Shown: piece after piece, positions 34,103 to 42,172 of the stretch
How positions within the stretch are numbered: the first letter of the stretch is position 1
Layout: every line of letters begins with the position of its first letter
Source: Fictibacillus phosphorivorans
GTDB lineage: Bacteria; Bacillota; Bacilli; Bacillales; Fictibacillaceae
Assembly: GCF_001629705.1 (NCBI RefSeq)
Contig: NZ_CP015378.1
Span: forward strand, 682,001-746,000
Length of the DNA: 64,000 nucleotides
Direction of reading: 5' to 3'
Notes under the pieces: model-generated
Seen by the model: the letters and a program-made list of their open reading frames with translations, nothing else
Databases searched by the model: none
What the model was told of the DNA's origin: nothing
Program-made: the position numbers and the translations under genes

Positions 34103-34837
34103 ATGAAACTAACGGTCATCGGATATTGGGGTGGTTATCCAGGAACGGGTGAAGCCACATCGGGATACCTTCTTCAGAGCGGAGGATACAATCTGCTTAT
34201 CGATTGTGGAAGCGGTGTGCTCTCACAATTGCAAAAGTATATACAACCAGAAAAACTAGATGCAGTTGTATTATCACATTATCACGCAGATCATGTGGCT
34301 GATGTAGGAGTTCTTCAATACAGTCGTCTCATCCAGTCATTTTTACAAAAAGGAATACAGACGCTTCCAATCTATGGTCACGATAAGGATCAAGATGGTT
34401 TTCGCTCGCTCACGCACGGGACAACCACTAAAGGATATGCCTATCATCCAGATGAAGTGTTGAAGGTTGGGCCATTCACGATTACGTTTCAACTGACGAA
34501 GCATGCTGCGGTTTGTTATGCGATGCGGATTACGGATGGAAAGCATACGATTGTATATACGGCAGATACTGCGCTCATTCCTGAACTCGTTCCGTTCAGC
34601 CGATATGCGGACTTGTTAATCGCAGAATGTAACTTTTACAAAGGGATGGATGGAAGTGGCCCAGGCCACATGACATCAGAAGATTGCGGCAAGCTAGCAC
34701 ATGAGTCTGAAGCTCGTGAACTGCTTCTTACTCACCTTCCTCATTTTGGTCAGTTATCACAGCTTGTCACAGAGGCAAAAGAGGTGTATAACAATAAAGT
34801 GGAGCTTGCCTCTTCCGGCTGGACGTGGGGAGCTTAA
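34103..34837 (+). CDS. yhfI: MBL-fold metallo-hydrolase YhfI
   Basis: A 244-residue metallo-beta-lactamase fold protein, the length of B. subtilis YhfI. The metal motif HYHADH lies near residues 59-64 (VVLSHYHADHVADVGV), a further His follows in TKHAAVCYAM, Asp in YTADTALIP, and a last His in LLTHLPHFGQ. The N-terminus MKLTVIGYWGGYPGTGEATSGYLL is typical of this RNase Z-like group. Substrate unknown. It precedes lplJ by 27 bases, the same arrangement as in B. subtilis, so the two are probably one operon. Confidence 0.88.
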   Translation: MKLTVIGYWGGYPGTGEATSGYLLQSGGYNLLIDCGSGVLSQLQKYIQPEKLDAVVLSHYHADHVADVGVLQYSRLIQSFLQKGIQTLPIYGHDKDQDGFRSLTHGTTTKGYAYHPDEVLKVGPFTITFQLTKHAAVCYAMRITDGKHTIVYTADTALIPELVPFSRYADLLIAECNFYKGMDGSGPGHMTSEDCGKLAHESEARELLLTHLPHFGQLSQLVTEAKEVYNNKVELASSGWTWGA

Positions 34838-34864
34838 AGATAGGGACTGAAAGAGGAGAGAAAT

Positions 34865-35854
34865 ATGCTTTTTATTGATAATGAAAATATTACAGACCCA
34901 AGAGTGAATCTAGCTATAGAAGAGTTCGCTTTAAAACATTTAGACATCAATGAAACGTATTTGCTTTTTTATATAAATGAACCATCGATCATCATCGGTA
35001 AGAATCAGAATACCGTTGAAGAGATCAACGCGGATTATGTTCGTGATGAAGGTATTCATGTGGTTCGTCGTTTATCAGGTGGCGGTGCCGTATATCATGA
35101 TCTCGGAAACTTAAACTTCAGTTTCATCACGAAAGATGACGGTAATTCGTTTCATGATTTTAAGAAGTTTACCGATCCTGTTGTAAAAGCACTGAAAAAA
35201 CTCGGTGTGAACGCTGAATTAAGTGGACGAAACGATATTTTGGCTGACGGTAAGAAAATTTCCGGAAACGCACAGTTTTCTACAAAAGGCCGTATGTTTA
35301 GCCATGGCACTTTGCTTTTTGATTCTGAGATTGAAAATGTAGTTTCTGCCCTAAACGTACGAATGGACAAGATCGAGTCAAAAGGTATCAAGTCTATCCG
35401 CAGCCGAGTAACCAATATCCGCGAGCACTTGGATGAAGATATGACGATGGAAGAGTTCAAACAGACGCTATTAACGTATCTCTTTGAAGAGTTCGATTCT
35501 ATTCCGAAGTATGAACTGACAGAAAGCGATTGGGAAGAAATCCGCAAAATCTCAAGAGAACGTTATGCAAACTGGGATTGGAACTACGGAAAATCACCGA
35601 AGTTCAACGTAGAACTCTCAAACCGTTTTGCTGCAGGCTCTGTTGACATCCGTCTGCACATCGTTAAAGGAATCATTCAAGAAAGTAAGATCTTTGGAGA
35701 TTTCTTCGGTGTAGGTGACGTATCAGATATCGAAAACAAGCTGAACGGTGTTCGTTATGACCGCGAGGCGATCGAAAATGTGTTGGAAGATATTGATTTG
35801 ACTCATTACTTTGGTAATGTAACGCGTCAGGAGTTTCTGGATTTATTATATTAG
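34865..35854 (+). CDS. lplJ: Lipoate-protein ligase LplJ
   Basis: A 329-residue ligase that activates free lipoate with ATP and attaches it to E2 or GcvH lysines. The N-terminal catalytic domain has IIIGKNQNTVEEIN and the RRLSGGGAVYHDLGNLNFSF motif near residues 68-87, and the C-terminal small domain starts near residue 255. Length and neighbourhood match B. subtilis LplJ (YhfJ). GAGGAGAAAT precedes ATG 34865. The E2 protein at 57.1-58.4 kb is a possible target. Confidence 0.94.
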   Translation: MLFIDNENITDPRVNLAIEEFALKHLDINETYLLFYINEPSIIIGKNQNTVEEINADYVRDEGIHVVRRLSGGGAVYHDLGNLNFSFITKDDGNSFHDFKKFTDPVVKALKKLGVNAELSGRNDILADGKKISGNAQFSTKGRMFSHGTLLFDSEIENVVSALNVRMDKIESKGIKSIRSRVTNIREHLDEDMTMEEFKQTLLTYLFEEFDSIPKYELTESDWEEIRKISRERYANWDWNYGKSPKFNVELSNRFAAGSVDIRLHIVKGIIQESKIFGDFFGVGDVSDIENKLNGVRYDREAIENVLEDIDLTHYFGNVTRQEFLDLLY

Positions 35855-35858
35855 GAAG

Positions 35859-35887
35859 AAAACCGCCTTTTCATGGGCGGTTTTTTG
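35859..35887 (+). terminator. Terminator of yhfI-lplJ
   Basis: AAAACCGCC, loop TTTTCAT, GGGCGGTTTT, then more T. Confidence 0.92.
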
Positions 35888-35900
35888 TTGTTTTTATCGT

Positions 35901-35995
35901 TTATAAGTCTTCAGGTTGAATTATAAGTCTTCAAAAAAATTTATACGTCTTCAAATTTTTTTATAAGTCCTCATCATCAATTTATAGGTCTTCAC
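35901..35995 (+). repeat. 20-base-period motif array C
   Basis: TTATAAGTCTTCA or close variants start at 35901, 35921, 35941, 35961 and 35982: spacing 20, 20, 20 and 21. The bases between units differ. The TAAGTC part is shared with arrays A and B. The rest of this gap (35996-36144) shows no clear feature until the cre site. Confidence 0.87.
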
Positions 35996-36144
35996 CATTT
36001 CATCCGAAATTGTTTCTCTAAACGGGCTGTTTCAGCACTCAAAATCATTTGACAGAAAATTATTATAAATGATAAGCTGAAACCAAATACATCACACAAT
36101 AATTAGATAACGGTACAAAAACGTCATATTTTTTTAATCTCAAT

Positions 36145-36158
36145 TGTAATCGCTTACA
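36145..36158. promoter_or_regulatory. cre site before paaK
   Basis: TGTAATCGCTTACA fits TGWAANCGNTNWCA at all fixed positions and lies 22 bases before paaK, next to a TATTATAAAG -10-like stretch. CcpA binding would repress phenylacetate use when preferred sugars are present. Confidence 0.7.
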
Positions 36159-36180
36159 TATTATAAAGGGAGATGAAAGA

Positions 36181-37509
36181 ATGATCCTCCATCCACAAGT
36201 GGAATGTATGAGTCGTGATGAAAAAGAAGAGTTGCAGCTTCATCGGCTAAAGCAGACGGTAAAGAGCGTTTATGAGAATGTCCCTTTTTATAAACATGCA
36301 TTTGATGAAAAAGAAATTCACCCTTCTACGATCGAATCATTAGAAGATCTTCAAAGACTTCCTTTTACCGTAAAAAAAGATCTTCGAGATCATTATCCTT
36401 TTGGACTTTTCGCAGTTCCGAACGATCACCTTGTCCGACTGCATGCCTCTTCTGGAACGAGCGGTAAACCAACAGTGGTGGGCTATACAGAAGGAGACAT
36501 CGAGCGATGGAGTAATATGGTTGCACGTTCTATCGCGATCGCTGGTGGCGAACCTGGTCACGTGCTTCATAATGCATATGGTTATGGTCTGTTTACTGGA
36601 GGGCTCGGGCTTCATAACGGATCAGAGCGGCTAGGCATGATTACCGTTCCTGTATCGGGAGGAAACACAGAGCGGCAAATCCTTTTGATCGAAGACTTTA
36701 AACCACAGGTGATCTGCGGAACGCCATCTTATATCTTAACCATCGCTGAAAAGATGGAGGAGATGGGAAAAGATCCAAAAGCCACTTCCATTGAATTTGG
36801 AATTTTTGGAGCCGAGCCGTGGTCAGAAGAGATGCGTGCAACGCTTGAAGAGAAGCTTGGTATTAAAGCGATGGATATCTATGGATTGAGCGAAGTAATG
36901 GGGCCAGGTGTTGCGATGGAATGCCATGAGGCCCAGGATGGCCTTCATATTATGGATGATCATTTTATAGCTGAGATCATTAATCCTGATACGCTTGAAC
37001 CAATGCCAGATGGTCAGTATGGAGAGCTTGTGTTTACGAGTTTAACGAAGGAAGCTTTTCCGATCATTCGATATCGTACAGGAGATATCGCTTCTATTAA
37101 TCGAGTACCTTGCAGCTGTGGAAGGACTTCCATACGAATGAGTCGTGTTAAGGGCCGGATCGATGACATGATTATCGTTCGTGGAGTTAACGTGTTTCCA
37201 TCTGAGATTGAGAATTGTCTTCTTTCGATCGAGGATATTGTCCCTCACTATCAAGTTCATATTTTAACTGAAGGTTTAAAAGAGCATATTGAACTTCATG
37301 TAGAGATGACAGAACAACTTTATGCTGTAACAAACGGGGACGAAAATCATGAGGCGTCACATCTTTTAAAGAAGACGATTACCAAAAAAATTAAAGACAC
37401 ATGTCTCGTATCCATGAACATTAAAGTGTATCCACCAAAAGGGATTCCACGTTCTGAAGGGAAGGCGATTCGTGTGGTTAGACAGATACAGAAAAAAATG
37501 GGCGTATAA
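36181..37509 (+). CDS. paaK: Phenylacetate-CoA ligase PaaK
   Basis: A 442-residue adenylate-forming ligase that makes phenylacetyl-CoA from phenylacetate, CoA and ATP. The phosphate-binding loop is HASSGTSGKPTVVGYT near residues 89-104, then YGYGLFTGGLGLHNGSERLG and DIYGLSEVMGPGVAMEC, all usual for PaaK. The C-terminal hinge RVKGRIDDMIIVRGVNVFPSEIE is present. AAAGGGAG precedes ATG 36181. It leads the paa cluster, with a cre site in the promoter region. About 70 bases separate it from paaA. Confidence 0.95.
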   Translation: MILHPQVECMSRDEKEELQLHRLKQTVKSVYENVPFYKHAFDEKEIHPSTIESLEDLQRLPFTVKKDLRDHYPFGLFAVPNDHLVRLHASSGTSGKPTVVGYTEGDIERWSNMVARSIAIAGGEPGHVLHNAYGYGLFTGGLGLHNGSERLGMITVPVSGGNTERQILLIEDFKPQVICGTPSYILTIAEKMEEMGKDPKATSIEFGIFGAEPWSEEMRATLEEKLGIKAMDIYGLSEVMGPGVAMECHEAQDGLHIMDDHFIAEIINPDTLEPMPDGQYGELVFTSLTKEAFPIIRYRTGDIASINRVPCSCGRTSIRMSRVKGRIDDMIIVRGVNVFPSEIENCLLSIEDIVPHYQVHILTEGLKEHIELHVEMTEQLYAVTNGDENHEASHLLKKTITKKIKDTCLVSMNIKVYPPKGIPRSEGKAIRVVRQIQKKMGV

Positions 37510-37580
37510 TTACTTTTCAATCGTATGACGATAATTTATAATGACGGTAAATAAACGTAACATAATAGGAGGAAAACAAC

Positions 37581-38546
37581 ATGACAGTTGGTATGAGTTT
37601 TAATCAGCTTAGTGAAGAAGAGAAAATGACACATTTTCTTGATCGGATCAACGCCGGTGAAAAGATTGAACCGGATGATTGGATGCCGGAAGATTATCGC
37701 CTGCAGCTGATTCGTTTGATTTCCATGCATGGCATTTCAGAAATTATGGGAGCGCTTCCAGAAAAAGAGTGGGTACCGAAAGCGCCTTCTCTTCACCGTA
37801 AACTAGCGATCATGGCAAAAGTTCAGGATGAGATGGGGCACGGACAGCTCTTGCTTCGCGTGGCAGAAGATTTGATGGCACCACTTGGCAAGAACCGCCA
37901 CGACATCATGGAAGATCTTTTTTCAGGTAAATTAAAGTTTCATAACGTGTTTCATATGGACGCTCCAACATGGGGCGATGCGGGAATCATCGCTTGGCTT
38001 GTGGATGGAGCGGCAATTATCTCTCAAAGCATGATGCTTGATTCTTCTTACGGTCCATACGCTAGAGCGTTAAAGCGTATCTGTGCGGAGGAAGTTTTCC
38101 ATGCGCAACACGGTGAGAGCATCATTTTAGCGATGGCCGAAGGAACTCCGGAACAGCGTGATATGCTGCAGGATTCATTAAACCGCTGGTGGGAATCACT
38201 GATCATGTTCTTCGGACCAAAGTCTGCAAAAGAAACTGGAAACTCGAACGCGGATAAGAACATCATGTATAAGATTCGTACAAAAACAAACGAAGACCTT
38301 AGACAAGAATTCTTTACAAAATACATTCCGCGCATCTGGTCGCTTGGGTTAACCATTCCAGATGATACGATCCGCTTTGATGAAGATACTCAAATGTGGA
38401 TTTATAAAGATGCTGACTGGAGCAAGTTCAAGCAGATTGTTTCTGGTAACGGACCACAATCACAGAATCGTTTAGATCTGCGTCGCCGCTCCTATAAAAA
38501 TAACGAGTGGGTACGCGCGGCACTCGCTGCTAAAAAGGTGATCTAA
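37581..38546 (+). CDS. paaA: Phenylacetyl-CoA epoxidase subunit PaaA
   Basis: A 321-residue catalytic subunit of the diiron monooxygenase that epoxidises the aromatic ring of phenylacetyl-CoA. Metal ligands are expected in the AKVQDEMGHGQLL helix near residues 69-81 and in AEEVFHAQHGESI near residues 171-183, both ExxH-type pairs. ATG 37581 follows ATAGGAGGAAA. The order paaABCD with tight spacing shows one operon. A paaE reductase gene is not found after paaD. Confidence 0.95.
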   Translation: MTVGMSFNQLSEEEKMTHFLDRINAGEKIEPDDWMPEDYRLQLIRLISMHGISEIMGALPEKEWVPKAPSLHRKLAIMAKVQDEMGHGQLLLRVAEDLMAPLGKNRHDIMEDLFSGKLKFHNVFHMDAPTWGDAGIIAWLVDGAAIISQSMMLDSSYGPYARALKRICAEEVFHAQHGESIILAMAEGTPEQRDMLQDSLNRWWESLIMFFGPKSAKETGNSNADKNIMYKIRTKTNEDLRQEFFTKYIPRIWSLGLTIPDDTIRFDEDTQMWIYKDADWSKFKQIVSGNGPQSQNRLDLRRRSYKNNEWVRAALAAKKVI

Positions 38547-38569
38547 GAGCGGAAAGGAGAGAAACAAAG

Positions 38570-38917
38570 GTGAATGAATCAACAAATGAGTTTTACAACG
38601 TGTATGAAGTATTCAGCAAGAAAACAGATAAATCTCCGTTTCAGCATAGTTTCAGCCTTTTAGCACCGAACGCAGATATGGCTCTCATCATGGCAAAAGA
38701 GAACTTCTTCAGAAGAGAAACGGTCGCTGACATTTGGGTTGTGAAAAGAGAGAATATCAGGGGACTTAACCAAGACGAAAGAGAGATGCTGAAACGTCTT
38801 GATAAACAATATAGAGAAACAAAAGGATATGGCTATCTGAAGAAGAAGTGGCGTGACTACAACCAGGAGCAGTTTACCGAACAGCACATCCTTGGCGGAA
38901 GGGGAGACAATTCATGA
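38570..38917 (+). CDS. paaB: Phenylacetyl-CoA epoxidase subunit PaaB
   Basis: A 115-residue small subunit that bridges PaaAC heterodimers in the epoxidase. It has the family pattern EFYNVYEVFSKKTDKSPFQHSFSLLAPNADMALIMAKENFFRR with VWVVKRENI-like continuation (IWVVKRENIRG). GTG 38570 follows AAAGGAGAGAA. The stop overlaps the paaC ATG by four bases, so the subunits are translationally coupled. Confidence 0.93.
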   Translation: MNESTNEFYNVYEVFSKKTDKSPFQHSFSLLAPNADMALIMAKENFFRRETVADIWVVKRENIRGLNQDEREMLKRLDKQYRETKGYGYLKKKWRDYNQEQFTEQHILGGRGDNS

Positions 38918-39720
38918 CACAGGAAACGTTAAAACCACAAGAGAAGAAAGCGTTGATCGAGTTGCTGTATCAACTGGCAGACGACGATTTTCTTCTTGCG
39001 TTCCGCGGATCGGAATGGCTAGGTCTCGCACCGCACATCGAAGAGGATGTTGCGTTTTCATCGATCTCACAAGATATGATGGGGCATGCAAACCTTTACT
39101 ATAACTTGCTTGAAGACCTTGGAGAAGGAGAAGCAGACAGAATTGCTCACCTCCGATCACCTGATCAGTTTCGAAATGCGATCATCTTAGAAGAAGTGAA
39201 CGGACCCGGCACGTACTTAAAAGAACCAGATTACGACTGGGCGTTTACCGTTGTACGAAACTACTTTTACGCGGTTCACAAGCATATTCGTCTAGACTCA
39301 TTGCGTCACTCTTCTTATGAACCTCTAGCAGAAGCGGCCCATAAAATCATGACAGAGCAGTATTACCATCTGATGCATTGGGAGATCTGGTTCAAGCAGC
39401 TTATGACGAGTACAGATGAAGCGATCCTGCGAATGACAGCAGCCATCCAAAAGGTTTGGAAAGACTTTGGCGGAGTTCTTACGCTCGGACCGTATTATGA
39501 AGATATCGTAAAGGCGAACTTCATCGATGATGAGAACGTAATGAAAAAGAGATGGAACAACAAGATTGAAGCTGTCTTAAAAGAAGTAGGTGCATCTTAT
39601 CCGGGTGAACCACGCATGGAAAGAGGCAACGGTCGAAACGGTGTCCACACCGAAGACTTAAAACAAGCCACTTCAACACTGTCTGAAGTTTATGCAACAA
39701 ATCCCGCTACTGGCTGGTAA
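38914..39720 (+). CDS. paaC: Phenylacetyl-CoA epoxidase subunit PaaC
   Basis: A 268-residue structural homologue of PaaA that stabilises the epoxidase. The ferritin-like fold is shown by QLADDDFLLAFRGSEWLGLAPHIEEDVAFSSISQDMMGHANLYYNLLEDLG and the KIMTEQYYHLMHWEIWF helix. ATG overlaps the paaB stop (ATGA), with GGAAGGGGAG upstream. Length is usual for the family. Confidence 0.94.
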   Translation: MTQETLKPQEKKALIELLYQLADDDFLLAFRGSEWLGLAPHIEEDVAFSSISQDMMGHANLYYNLLEDLGEGEADRIAHLRSPDQFRNAIILEEVNGPGTYLKEPDYDWAFTVVRNYFYAVHKHIRLDSLRHSSYEPLAEAAHKIMTEQYYHLMHWEIWFKQLMTSTDEAILRMTAAIQKVWKDFGGVLTLGPYYEDIVKANFIDDENVMKKRWNNKIEAVLKEVGASYPGEPRMERGNGRNGVHTEDLKQATSTLSEVYATNPATGW

Positions 39721-39746
39721 GACGATTTAGAAAGGAGATGAACCAC

Positions 39747-40247
39747 GTGTCCGAATTGAAAAGCAGCATGACTGAAAGTGTGATGGACGCGCTTGGGGAT
39801 GTAAAAGATCCTGAAATCGCCTCTGTCAGTATATTGGATCTCGGAATGGTGCATGAAGTTGATGTGACAGATGGAGCAGTGAAAGTATCTGTTCTTCCTA
39901 CGTTCTCTGGCTGTCCAGCTCTTCACATCATTGAACGAGATATAAAAAAAGTGGTTGAAAATGTAGAAGGAATTACTTCAGCAGAAGTGAAATTTGTATT
40001 TACACCATCGTGGACAACAGACCGCATTACACCCGAGGGACGAGAGAGATTAAAAGAGTTCGGTATCTCACCGCCACCAGCTAACCATGTGATGGGTGAG
40101 CCTTGGGAGATCGATTGTCCGTATTGTGGATCAACATACGTAACGATGGAAAACATCTTTGGACCAACAGCCTGCAGAAGTATCCTATATTGCAAGTCGT
40201 GCAAGAACCCGTTTGAAGCGATGAAACCTGTTGCTGATATGGGGTAA
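39747..40247 (+). CDS. paaD: Phenylacetate pathway FeS assembly-type protein PaaD
   Basis: A 166-residue MIP18/DUF59-type protein needed for maturation of the epoxidase. The N-terminal domain has DVKDPEIASVSILDLGMVHEV and SGCPALHIIERDI; the C-terminal zinc-ribbon-like part has CPYCGS near residue 127 and CKSCKNPF near residue 152, giving CxxC pairs. GTG 39747 is chosen because GAAAGGAG lies nine bases before it; an ATG at 39738 is too close to that site. A PaaE-type reductase is absent, though PaaD is kept. Confidence 0.92.
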   Translation: MSELKSSMTESVMDALGDVKDPEIASVSILDLGMVHEVDVTDGAVKVSVLPTFSGCPALHIIERDIKKVVENVEGITSAEVKFVFTPSWTTDRITPEGRERLKEFGISPPPANHVMGEPWEIDCPYCGSTYVTMENIFGPTACRSILYCKSCKNPFEAMKPVADMG

Positions 40248-40284
40248 GACAAAAGATGAGTTTAAAAATAGGGAGGAAACACAC

Positions 40285-40590
40285 ATGGTAAAACTAATCG
40301 CACTTTACAAAACACCGGAAAACTTGGAGCAGTTCGACGAGCACTATTTTGGACATCATACAGAGATCACAAAAAAGATTCCTGGACTTCGCAAAATGGA
40401 AGTAACAAAAATTGTAGGCTCTCCGATGGGCAAAAGCGACTATCACATTCTTTGTGAGATGTACTATGACGATCATGATGCGTTAAAAGCGGCTATGAAG
40501 TCTGATGAAGGGAAAGCTTCTGGTAAAGACTTGATGAGCTTTGCAGCTGAACTCGTAACACTTATGATTGGTGAGGAAATCAATGAGTAA
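40285..40590 (+). CDS. EthD family protein in the paa cluster
   Basis: A 101-residue ferredoxin-like fold protein of the EthD family: VKLIALYKTPENLEQFDEHYFGHHTEITKKIPGLRKMEV, with the FxxHYxxxH-type helix start typical of the family. EthD relatives occur with ring-oxidation systems, some as decarboxylases or lactone isomerases, many unassigned. ATG 40285 follows AGGGAGGAAA. It sits between paaD and the hydratase genes and overlaps the next gene by eight bases. Its role in this pathway is unknown; a part in removing reactive oxepin or epoxide intermediates is possible. Confidence 0.8.
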   Translation: MVKLIALYKTPENLEQFDEHYFGHHTEITKKIPGLRKMEVTKIVGSPMGKSDYHILCEMYYDDHDALKAAMKSDEGKASGKDLMSFAAELVTLMIGEEINE

Positions 40591-41359
40591 TTACGAAACA
40601 ATTCTAACCTCTATTGAAGATGGGATCGCCTCCATTCAATTAAACAGGCCGCGTGTATTAAACGCGATCAACCGGCCGATGGTTACGGAACTATTAGATG
40701 CTTTTGAAAGCTTTGACCGTAATGATGAGGTAAAAGCAATTGTTTTAACAGGTAGCGAGCGTGCATTTGCAGCCGGTGCCGACATTGATGAGATGAAAGA
40801 AGATACAGCGGTCTCTCTTGAACTATTAAACCAGTTTAAAGAATGGGATCGACTCGCAACAATCAAAAAGCCGATCATTGGTGCCGTCAATGGCTACTGT
40901 TTTGGCGGAGGTTTTGAACTGGCATTATGCGCAGACATCCTCTTCGCAGCAGAAAACGCACAGTTTGGATTTCCGGAGATCAAACTTGGTGTGATGCCTG
41001 GTGCTGGTGGAACAGTAAAACTTACAAAACTGATGGGTCAAAAGAAAGCACTTGAGTGGCTTTGGCTCGGTGATCCGATGACAGCGGATGAAGCACTTCA
41101 ATATGGCGTAATCAACCGTGTGATCGCACCAGAACTTGTAGTGGACGAGGCGAAAAAGTATGCGAAGATTGTAGCTTCTAGAGCGCCGTTATCTACGCGT
41201 TTAATAAAAGAGACGGTTTATAAGTCTATTGATTATTCCACACACGAAGGCATGCAGTTCGAACGTAAAAACTTTTATCTATTATTCTCGTCGCAGGACC
41301 AAAAAGAAGGCATGCAGGCTTTTGTTGAAAAGCGTCCAGCAGAATTTAAAGGGAAGTAG
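40583..41359 (+). CDS. Enoyl-CoA hydratase/isomerase family protein, PaaF-like
   Basis: A 258-residue crotonase-fold enzyme. The oxyanion-hole segments are AFAAGADIDEM near residues 62-72 and NGYCFGGGFELALCADI near residues 99-115; catalytic Glu residues are expected at PEIKLGVMPGAGG near residues 132-144. This pattern with two Glu and a VMPGAGG motif is that of true enoyl-CoA hydratases, so it probably acts as PaaF on 2,3-dehydroadipyl-CoA. ATG 40583 overlaps the EthD gene, with GTGAGGAAAT upstream. A third crotonase gene at 46.3 kb is the alternative PaaF. Confidence 0.85.
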   Translation: MSNYETILTSIEDGIASIQLNRPRVLNAINRPMVTELLDAFESFDRNDEVKAIVLTGSERAFAAGADIDEMKEDTAVSLELLNQFKEWDRLATIKKPIIGAVNGYCFGGGFELALCADILFAAENAQFGFPEIKLGVMPGAGGTVKLTKLMGQKKALEWLWLGDPMTADEALQYGVINRVIAPELVVDEAKKYAKIVASRAPLSTRLIKETVYKSIDYSTHEGMQFERKNFYLLFSSQDQKEGMQAFVEKRPAEFKGK

Positions 41360-41371
41360 GGGGATATGAAC

Positions 41372-42145
41372 ATGTTTGAAACGATCAGCTACGAAACTAG
41401 AGGGAAAACGGCTTGGATTACTTTAAATCGTCCTGATAAGCTTAATGCTTTCACTTCACTCATGCATAAGGAAATGGTTTCAGCGATAAAAGAAGCCAAC
41501 AAAGATAGCAATGTGAGAGCGGTTGTTATAACGGGTGCTGGACGTGCGTTTTGCTCTGGTCAAGATCTAACAGGTTCACCAGAGGGCGCTGATTACGGTG
41601 ATGTTCTTCGTAAAGGATATAACCCTATGGTGCAAGCATTAGTTGCCATGGAAAAGCCAGTCATCGCAGCTGTGAACGGGGTAGCAGCTGGTGCAGGAAT
41701 GAGCCTCGCTCTAGCTTGTGACTTCCGTATCGCAAGTGAGAAAGCGAGCTTTATAGAAGCGTTCATCCATGTTGGTCTCGTACCTGACTCTGGGAATCTG
41801 TACTTCTTGCCTCGTTTAGTCGGTCATGCAAAAGCGATGGAGCTAGCTGTGTTAGGTGAGAAGATCACCGCTCAACAAGCGAAAGAGTTTGGTCTCGTTA
41901 CTAAAACGGTTAGTGAAGAGGAGTTCATGCTCGAAGTGGAAACGTTCGCTGAGAAACTAGCAAACATGCCAACAAAAGCAATTGGCCTCATTAAACGCTA
42001 TATGAATAAAAGCTGGGAAAGCGATTTGAATGAAGTGTTAGAATATGAAGCACAAGCGCAAAAAATTGCTGGAGAGTCAGCGGATCATCAAGAAGGTCTG
42101 CATGCATTTATAGAAAAGAGAAAACCTGCATTCACAGGAAAATAG
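41372..42145 (+). CDS. paaG: 1,2-epoxyphenylacetyl-CoA isomerase PaaG
   Basis: A 257-residue crotonase-fold isomerase. It has AFCSGQDLTG near residues 60-69, AVNGVAAGAGMSLALACD near residues 97-114, and HVGLVPDSGNLYFLPRLVG near residues 128-146. The VPDSG motif with an Asp in place of hydratase Glu marks PaaG, which opens the ring epoxide to oxepin-CoA. ATG 41372 is preferred; AGGGGG lies eight bases upstream, whereas the ATG at 41366 is too near. Follows the PaaF-like gene by 12 bases. Confidence 0.9.
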   Translation: MFETISYETRGKTAWITLNRPDKLNAFTSLMHKEMVSAIKEANKDSNVRAVVITGAGRAFCSGQDLTGSPEGADYGDVLRKGYNPMVQALVAMEKPVIAAVNGVAAGAGMSLALACDFRIASEKASFIEAFIHVGLVPDSGNLYFLPRLVGHAKAMELAVLGEKITAQQAKEFGLVTKTVSEEEFMLEVETFAEKLANMPTKAIGLIKRYMNKSWESDLNEVLEYEAQAQKIAGESADHQEGLHAFIEKRKPAFTGK

Positions 42146-42172
42146 ACATCTAGACTAAAAGGAGTGGAGAAC

